DNA from: a bacterium
GTDB taxonomy: Bacteria; Ratteibacteria; UBA8468
Assembly (NCBI GenBank): GCA_030637775.1
Contig: DAOWFY010000049.1
Coordinates: forward strand, 1-21,449
DNA length: 21,449 nt
Reading direction: 5' to 3'
In this document: positions 16,643-21,449 of the stretch, one piece after another
Layout of the letters: the number at the start of each line of letters is the position of its first letter
Position numbering within the stretch: position 1 is the first letter of the stretch
Made by a program: the position numbers and the translations under genes
Notes under the pieces: generated by a model
The model's input: the letters and a program-made list of their open reading frames with translations, nothing else
Database searches by the model: none
What the model was told of the DNA's origin: nothing

Positions 16643-16747
16643 ATGGGCTATCTTTTAGGCATTGATTTAGGCACCTTAAGTTTGAAGACTCTTCTTCTCG
16701 ATGAAGAGGGCAAAGTAAGAGGAAAGATGACCGAAAGAATTAGATAG
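16643..16747 (+). pseudogene. N-terminal remnant of an FGGY-family sugar kinase
   Basis: ATG 16643 opens a 34-codon frame whose product, MGYLLGIDLGTLSLKTLLLD and a short tail, is the unmistakable first beta hairpin and phosphate-binding strand of an FGGY kinase (xylulokinase-like). The frame ends at TAG 16745-16747 just as the family would continue for several hundred residues. It starts one base after the preceding epimerase gene, as expected for an intact operon member. The rest of the kinase is not in the window, except possibly a few 3' codons at 18541. Confidence 0.8.
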
Positions 16748-16766
16748 AAACTCTCGGTATAAAAAG

Positions 16767-17582
16767 ATGAAAGTCTCCCTTTTCAGCCAAAGCCTATTTG
16801 CCTATGACCTGTCCAAAGCAATTGCGACAACGGCGAGGCTCGGGTTTCCTGCAATAGAACTTGCTTGCGCAAATCCTCACTTTGACCTGAAAACAGCCTG
16901 CAAGGAACCGGAACGGATCGCTGAGCAAGTTCAGCAGGCAGGACTGGAAGTTTCGGCGCTCTCACTATCAAACACCTTCACCGATGCAGGCCACCTTGAT
17001 GAACAGATTGAAGTAGCAACGATTTATATTCGTCTGGCACCATTGTTCAAAACAAGGTTGCTCAAGTTGACCCCAGGCTCGCCCGGTTCGGCCGAGGCTA
17101 CAGAAGAACACTGGCAATCTCTTGCAAATGCTCTGAACAGGTTAATCCCAATAGCCAGAGATGTTGGTGTGCGGCTTGCCTTTGAGACTCACATGCGACA
17201 ACTGACAGATACATTGGCCTCATCGCAACGGTTAATGAAGATCGCTCCCGCCGATGTGGTGGGACTAACTGTAGATTTTCTAAACCTGGCATTTGCTGGT
17301 GAAAAAATGACCGAGGTTATTCACGTTCTTAAGGACCGCATGTATCATACACATATCAAGAATGGATATATCGATTCGAAAGGAGGGTGGCATTTTCAAG
17401 CGCTTGACAAGGGGCTACTGGATTACATTGCGCTATTGAACCTGCTGCATGATGCAGGTTACACCAGGTATCTGTCCATTGAGTGTTTAAGTCCTCAAGC
17501 GGCTGAGAAGCCCTGTGAAACAGCCCGAAGAGATTTAGAAATACTTCTTAATGCCTTAATCAATAAAGAAGATGAGAAGTGA
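16767..17582 (+). CDS. Sugar isomerase/epimerase, xylose-isomerase-like TIM barrel (cassette copy)
   Basis: A 271-residue member of the same superfamily but only distantly like its two neighbours. Metal-site residues are Glu140 (LAFETHMRQ), Asp170 (LTVDFLNLAF), His196 (HTHIKNG) and Glu239 (YLSIECL). The substrate cannot be deduced. Its last 11 bases overlap the start of the aldo/keto reductase, so the two form a unit. Arginine uses CGN codons about as often as AGR, and the DNA looks richer in G+C than the flanking genes, which fits separate arrival. Confidence 0.85.
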   Translation: MKVSLFSQSLFAYDLSKAIATTARLGFPAIELACANPHFDLKTACKEPERIAEQVQQAGLEVSALSLSNTFTDAGHLDEQIEVATIYIRLAPLFKTRLLKLTPGSPGSAEATEEHWQSLANALNRLIPIARDVGVRLAFETHMRQLTDTLASSQRLMKIAPADVVGLTVDFLNLAFAGEKMTEVIHVLKDRMYHTHIKNGYIDSKGGWHFQALDKGLLDYIALLNLLHDAGYTRYLSIECLSPQAAEKPCETARRDLEILLNALINKEDEK

Positions 17583-18540
17583 ACGGTTGGTGGCGGGTAT
17601 CGATAAACCGGTTTCAGAATTAGTCCTAGGAACAGCCTGGTACTCGCTCAAGGAGAAAGAACAATGGTTCGGTCTGATGGATAACTTTATAAGGTATGGC
17701 GGAACAACTATCGACACAGGGCGAATCTACGGGGAGAGTGAAGATGTAATCGGGCTCTGGATGCAGAATCGGGCAAACCGGGACCGGATTGTCATTATTA
17801 CCAAGGGTGGACTTTCGGAAAAACATCCAGAACGTCTTGCTGTGGAAGGATTTCAGGATAAAATTAAGAAGGATATCACCCGGAGTCTGAAATGCCTCCG
17901 GACAAATTATATCGATTTATACTTCCTGCACCGTGATACCCCATCGATTCCAGTAGCGGAGATTGTTGAGTGTTTGAATGCGGAACTAAAATGTGGTCGT
18001 ATCCACGCCTTTGGTGGCTCAAACTGGGAACTTCATCGCGTAGATGAAGCTAACGAGTATGCCTATAAATACGGTATGACTGGATTTGCCGCGGTCAGCA
18101 ACAATCTCAGTCTTGCGGTTTCCGCCGGCCCTTTTTACCCGGGATTGGTCTCAACCGATAAATCTGGCGAATGCTGGCATGCAGAGACCAATATCCCTCT
18201 TTTTTCCTGGTCATCACAGGCGCGGGGATTTTTCACTGGCCGTTATCGTCCCCAGATGTATGGCAGGATCGATAGGATTGAAGACGGGTTTACGAAAAGA
18301 ATGATTGAGGTCTACGGCACTGACGAAAACTTTGAGCGGTTCCACCGGGCTGAGGAACTGAGTGAAAGGAAGGGTGGTTATTCGGCGGTGCAGGTAGCAT
18401 TAGCCTGGGTGCTACATCGACCGTTTACGGTGCTGCCGGTAGTGGGTCCACATACAGAGGAAGAGCTGGCATCGTGCGTGGCTGCCCTCTCGATTAAACT
18501 GACCGAACCGGAAATCAGATGGTTGAATCTGGAGACTTAG
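17572..18540 (+). CDS. Aldo/keto reductase
   Basis: A 322-residue (beta/alpha)8 NAD(P)H oxidoreductase. The catalytic tetrad is in place: Asp48 (IDTGRIYG), Tyr53, Lys78 (ITKGG) and His120 (YFLHRD). A C-terminal cofactor region with VQVALAWVLHRPFTVLPVVG is typical. It presumably reduces or oxidises a sugar or sugar-derived carbonyl made by the neighbouring isomerase. Of its 24 arginine codons 17 are CGN, against the AGR preference of the ribosomal genes, supporting horizontal acquisition of the pair. Translation starts inside the preceding gene. Confidence 0.9.
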   Translation: MRSERLVAGIDKPVSELVLGTAWYSLKEKEQWFGLMDNFIRYGGTTIDTGRIYGESEDVIGLWMQNRANRDRIVIITKGGLSEKHPERLAVEGFQDKIKKDITRSLKCLRTNYIDLYFLHRDTPSIPVAEIVECLNAELKCGRIHAFGGSNWELHRVDEANEYAYKYGMTGFAAVSNNLSLAVSAGPFYPGLVSTDKSGECWHAETNIPLFSWSSQARGFFTGRYRPQMYGRIDRIEDGFTKRMIEVYGTDENFERFHRAEELSERKGGYSAVQVALAWVLHRPFTVLPVVGPHTEEELASCVAALSIKLTEPEIRWLNLET

Positions 18541-18594
18541 GATGATTTGCAGCTTATATTGGAGGAGACCAGAAAATATCAGAGAGTGAAATGA
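18541..18594 (+). pseudogene. Possible 3' end of the interrupted sugar kinase gene
   Basis: Directly after the reductase stop an open stretch of 17 codons (DDLQLILEETRKYQRVK) runs to TGA at 18592-18594, which overlaps the next ATG as ATGA, the coupling pattern typical of intact neighbours in this genome. It could be the last codons of the FGGY kinase whose start survives at 16643. The stretch is too short to prove homology. Confidence 0.25.
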
Positions 18595-19412
18595 AATTTT
18601 CGATGATGTCTTATACCATGGCGAGAGGAGATTGGGGTAAAAAACCTGAGATAAAAAAGCTCTGTCAGTTCACCAGGGAACTGGGCTTAGAAGGAATTGA
18701 TTTTGTTACCACCTATGGAGTTGCTCCAAAAGAAGTCCGCAAGATTACTGATGATTACGGATTAAAAACGGTCTGTTATACCTTTTTTGCCGATATAAAT
18801 TTTCCCGATGAAAAAGACCGTCAACCCGGTCTTGATAAAATTAAGGAAGGTATTGAGGCCGCCTTAATTCTTGGGGCTGACAAGATTATGCTGCCGATAA
18901 AGGGAAAGGATGGTCTTTCCCGGGAGGGGAGCAGGAGAAATGTTGTCACTGGTCTTAAGGAGGCGGTAGAAGTTGGAAAAGCGGCAGGAGTGATTGTCAC
19001 CGTGGAGCATTTTCCTGACTTCAGAAGTCCATTCATTGTCTCAACAGATGTCAATAAGGCTCTTAAAGAAATTCCGGATTTAAAAATAACCTTTGATAGC
19101 GGGAATGTATTGACTGGAGGGGAGGAGCCCGTTCGAGCTTTTCTGAATTCAAAGGATAGCATTGTGCATACTCATTTCAAAGACTGGACTCTTTCAACCG
19201 ATAAAAAGGGATTAAAGGGGCTTGACGGAAGATATTATTCCCCAGCCCTTATCGGTGAAGGGATTGTTGACCACAAAAGTGTTTTGAGAGCGATGAAAAG
19301 AGCGGGATATGGTGGATATATAAATTTGGAATATGAGGGAAATAAATATAGTCCAACGGAAGCGATGGTTAAAGGGCTAAAGACACTTCAGGATATAATG
19401 TCGGAAATCTAA
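18591..19412 (+). CDS. Sugar phosphate isomerase/epimerase, TIM barrel
   Basis: A 273-residue xylose-isomerase-like TIM barrel. Likely metal ligands are Glu139 (VTVEHFPDF), Asp169 (ITFDSGN), His195 (HTHFKDW) and Glu247 (INLEYEG). It differs from the proteins at 15856 and 16767 in most loops, so it probably acts on a different substrate or pathway step. A GGAGGAG stretch is about 20 bases upstream, rather far, and the ATG may instead be coupled to the upstream TGA. A Gfo/Idh/MocA gene follows after 30 bases. Confidence 0.85.
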   Translation: MKFSMMSYTMARGDWGKKPEIKKLCQFTRELGLEGIDFVTTYGVAPKEVRKITDDYGLKTVCYTFFADINFPDEKDRQPGLDKIKEGIEAALILGADKIMLPIKGKDGLSREGSRRNVVTGLKEAVEVGKAAGVIVTVEHFPDFRSPFIVSTDVNKALKEIPDLKITFDSGNVLTGGEEPVRAFLNSKDSIVHTHFKDWTLSTDKKGLKGLDGRYYSPALIGEGIVDHKSVLRAMKRAGYGGYINLEYEGNKYSPTEAMVKGLKTLQDIMSEI

Positions 19413-19442
19413 TATTCTAATATAATCAACGAGGAGGAGAAA

Positions 19443-20426
19443 ATGAAGATAGGATTTGTTGGGACGGGTGGAATTGCCAATTATCATTTAGAGCATCTTA
19501 TGGAGATTAAGGAGGCAGAGATTGTTGCTCTCTGTGACGTGGTAGAGGAGAAAGCAAAAGAGGCAGCAAAAAAGTATGGAGGAAAGTTCTATGCCGACCA
19601 CCGGAAAATGCTGGATAAGGAAAAATTGGACGCTCTCTATATCTGTATCCCTCCCTTTGCTCATCAGGATCAGGAACTCTTAGCCGCCGAAAAAGGAATT
19701 CCCTTCTTTGTGGAAAAACCTATTGGACTTTCCTTGGATTATGCGAAGAAGGTAGAGGAGAGCATTGCCAAAAACAATCTTGTTACCTCGGTTGGGTATC
19801 AGGATCGGTATCAGGATATTATTGAGAAGATAAAGAATCTTTTAGCGGAAAGGAAGACAGGACTTTTTATTGGCTACTGGATGGGAAGTATGCCAGCCGT
19901 TTCCTGGTGGCGGAAAAAGGAAGAATCCGGTGGTCAGGCTGTGGAGCAGACAACCCATATCTTCGATTTAGCCCGATACCTCTTCGGAGAGGTGGAGAAG
20001 GTAGCAGCCTTCGGCAGAACCGGATTGATGGAGGATGTCAAGGATTACAATGTTGAGGATGCCTCCTCCGCCACCCTTTACTTTAAGAATGGAGTTGTGG
20101 GCACAATATTCTCCGCCTGCTTTCTTTCTTACGTGGGAAGATGTGGAATGGATATTTACTCAAAGGATTTAGCCATAGAATATAAGGAGCGAACCTCGAT
20201 CAAGATTACGGAGACCAAGAAATCTACCGAGATTAATGTCGGCAATGATTTTGGATTTCTTGAGGACCAGGTCTTTATTGAAGCGGTAAAGAAAAATGAT
20301 GGTTCTAAAATTAGGTCAAACTATGCCGATGCTACCCGCACCTTAGCCGTAACCTTAGCTGTCAATGAGTCAATCGCCTCGGGCAAGCCTGTCGAGGTAA
20401 ATTTCTCTTGTGAGAAGAATTCTTGA
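19443..20426 (+). CDS. Gfo/Idh/MocA family sugar dehydrogenase
   Basis: A 327-residue NAD(P)-dependent oxidoreductase. It has the N-terminal Rossmann fold GTGGIA at 7-12 and Asp32 after strand 2. The EKPIG motif at 91-95 supplies the catalytic lysine, and EQTTHIFDLARYL holds His172, the usual catalytic histidine. Family members oxidise or reduce sugars and inositols, often beside TIM-barrel isomerases as here. GGAGGAG lies seven bases before the ATG. The last 65 bases overlap the convergent nadE gene. Confidence 0.92.
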   Translation: MKIGFVGTGGIANYHLEHLMEIKEAEIVALCDVVEEKAKEAAKKYGGKFYADHRKMLDKEKLDALYICIPPFAHQDQELLAAEKGIPFFVEKPIGLSLDYAKKVEESIAKNNLVTSVGYQDRYQDIIEKIKNLLAERKTGLFIGYWMGSMPAVSWWRKKEESGGQAVEQTTHIFDLARYLFGEVEKVAAFGRTGLMEDVKDYNVEDASSATLYFKNGVVGTIFSACFLSYVGRCGMDIYSKDLAIEYKERTSIKITETKKSTEINVGNDFGFLEDQVFIEAVKKNDGSKIRSNYADATRTLAVTLAVNESIASGKPVEVNFSCEKNS

Positions 20427-21153
20427 AAAGGGATTCGACCTTCTCAATCTTTTTCTCGGGATAGCCTAATTTTGATATTCTGTTTTTTTTATATCCTCGA
20501 TCAACCAAAAAATATAAGATTTCATCCATCTCTTCATAGGAAAGGCCCAATTCCCCTTCATCGGTCTGCCCCTTCCATAGATCGGCGCTGGGAACCTTCT
20601 TGATAATTTTTCCGGGAACGTTTAAATATTCTGCCAAAAGGAACACCTGGCTCTTATAGAGAGAGCCTAAAGGCTCGATATCCACCCCGGCATCCCCATA
20701 TTTAGTAAAATAGCCAAGGAGGAGTTCGGTGCGGTTGCTGGTTCCAATCACCAACGCTCTTTCCTTTTTGGCGACATCATAGAGGATACTCATTCTTTCT
20801 CGGGATATCTTATTACCTAAACGGATTCTATCCACTTTAGAAAAATTTTTGAAATAGGCCTTAAGCATTGGAGTAATATTGGTGATTTTATAGCGGATGC
20901 AAAGTTTTTTGGCTACCGTCTTGCCATCTGCGATATTTTTTAAGGAGCCAGTCTGGAAGGGAAGGATAAGGGCAAGAACATTTTTAGAGCCAATAGCTTT
21001 CGCTGTAAGATAGGCAACAACAGTAGAATCAAGACCACCAGAGAGCCCGATAATTCCTCTATGAAAGGGAGTTTTACCTAATTCCTGCTGAATGAATTTA
21101 ACGATGCCTCTTTCGGTCTCTTTGGGGTTAATCTTCAGTTGTTTTAACATCAT
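20362..21153 (-). CDS. nadE: NH3-dependent NAD+ synthetase
   Basis: NadE makes NAD from deamido-NAD with ATP and ammonia. The 263 residues hold the PP-loop SGGLDSTVVAYL at 38-49, the conserved GTSNRTELLLGYFTKYGD and GLSYEEMDEIL, and a C-terminal HKRNLP. There is no glutaminase domain, so free ammonia is the expected donor. After HKRNLP the sequence diverges (RQACPRRLTH) where relatives usually have PPIPK, and this tail lies entirely within the convergent overlap with the upstream dehydrogenase, so the stop may have shifted. The start is one of two adjacent ATGs at 21153 and 21150, without a ribosome site. Confidence 0.93.
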   Translation of the reverse strand: MMLKQLKINPKETERGIVKFIQQELGKTPFHRGIIGLSGGLDSTVVAYLTAKAIGSKNVLALILPFQTGSLKNIADGKTVAKKLCIRYKITNITPMLKAYFKNFSKVDRIRLGNKISRERMSILYDVAKKERALVIGTSNRTELLLGYFTKYGDAGVDIEPLGSLYKSQVFLLAEYLNVPGKIIKKVPSADLWKGQTDEGELGLSYEEMDEILYFLVDRGYKKNRISKLGYPEKKIEKVESLFKNSSHKRNLPRQACPRRLTH

Positions 21154-21158
21154 AATAT

Positions 21159-21187
21159 ATTCTAATGCTATGTTGGGAGTCTGTCAA
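21159..21187 (-). promoter_or_regulatory. Near-consensus promoter for nadE
   Basis: Reading the minus strand, TTGACA (21187-21182) and TAGAAT (21164-21159) are 17 bases apart: a perfect -35 and a five-of-six -10. The predicted transcription start, six to eight bases on, falls at 21151-21153, the nadE ATG itself, so the mRNA would be leaderless; this fits the absent Shine-Dalgarno. Confidence 0.6.
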
Positions 21188-21203
21188 ATGCAGGTTTGGA
21201 CTC
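21177..21203. promoter_or_regulatory. Imperfect palindrome over the nadE -35 box
   Basis: GAGTC (21177-21181) pairs with GACTC (21199-21203), and CAAA (21185-21188) with TTTG (21195-21198), with three unpaired bases on one side. It covers the -35 element, as an operator would. It could equally be a worn repeat, since CATTTGACA also ends the arms of the 7691 element. Confidence 0.3.
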
Positions 21204-21247
21204 TCCACAGTTGCTGCGAGTAATTCCTGTGAAGTAAATCTTCTCGC

Positions 21248-21315
21248 ATATTGCTACTAAAGTTAGCAGATAGATTAGTATCGCAATTCCCTACTAAAGA
21301 TAGTTCGATTAGTAG
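21248..21315 (-). repeat. Repeat cluster, inverted copy of the galT-end repeat
   Basis: On the minus strand this region holds GCTAACTTTAGTAGCAATAT (21267-21248) and AATTGCGA (21288-21281), the same two blocks and 13-base gap as at 13096-13136. A second, diverged unit of the same pattern (CTATCTTTAGTAGGGAAT, 21303-21286) lies beside it, with 18 of 23 positions alike. CTACTAA (21291-21297) and TTAGTAG (21309-21315) form an inverted pair. Confidence 0.75.
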
Positions 21316-21348
21316 GTAGCGGAATTTCTGAAAAAGGCAACAATTGAC

Positions 21349-21440
21349 TGTCTGGGTTCAGACACATAGGTAAGAGTTAGGGTAAATATTATTCATAGTT
21401 AATGGGGGTTCTCCAAGGGGGAGTTAAAACTGTGAATAAT
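21349..21440. repeat. Terminal palindromes
   Basis: A perfect hairpin TGTCTG/CAGACA with loop GGTT lies at 21349-21364. Further on, ATTATTCATAGTT (21388-21400) and AACTGTGAATAAT (21428-21440) form an inverted pair with one mismatch around a G-rich centre. No gene is seen from 21154 to the window end, so this tail is made up of repeats and the nadE promoter. Confidence 0.55.
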
Positions 21441-21449
21441 GTTAATAAC

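Overview
The window looks like part of a chromosome (or long metagenomic contig) from an uncultivated, probably anaerobic bacterium. The ribosomal proteins are bacterial in type and order, S14 is the four-cysteine zinc form, L24 carries an extra zinc ribbon, and arginine is mostly AGA/AGG. No gene fixes the phylum. A candidate phylum such as Omnitrophota or a relative is a guess.

Region 1 (1-6346): a tightly packed S10/spc ribosomal protein cluster, rplC-D-W-B, rpsS, rplV, rpsC, rplP, rpmC, rpsQ, rplN, rplX, rplE, rpsN, rpsH, with many ATGA overlaps and some TTG/GTG starts. It stops after rpsH. The usual rplF-rplR-rpsE-rpmD-rplO-secY continuation is absent. A promoter-like site follows, then two tandem paralogous exported LysM proteins (6398-7685).

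Region 2 (7691-11998): a perfect 26-bp inverted repeat, then phoH-ybeY-DUF502-recO-fumarate hydratase alpha/beta, nearly all touching or overlapping, then a repeat cluster and tRNA-Pro(CGG). The beta subunit has a palindromic DNA element inserted in frame, and its stop codon lies in another copy of the 7691 repeat arm.

Region 3 (12023-15033): a Leloir galactose cluster: a 34-residue small ORF, galT, galE and a decayed galK (internal deletion, frameshifts, in-frame stop). The 3' end of galT and its stop codon lie in a second repeat family, which has an inverted copy near the window end.

Region 4 (15055-20426): a membrane-anchored protein of unknown function, then a sugar/polyol cluster: three divergent xylose-isomerase-like TIM-barrel proteins, an aldo/keto reductase, a Gfo/Idh/MocA dehydrogenase and a 34-residue N-terminal scrap of an FGGY sugar kinase. 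One TIM barrel and the reductase appear to be an inserted two-gene cassette that broke the kinase gene.

Region 5 (20362-21449): nadE on the minus strand, convergent with and overlapping the dehydrogenase gene, with a near-consensus promoter placed so that its transcript would be almost leaderless. The last 250 bases hold repeats and palindromes without a gene.

The recurring theme is that small palindromic or inverted repeats have settled in or against coding sequences and now supply residues, stop codons or the 5' flank of essential or metabolic genes.
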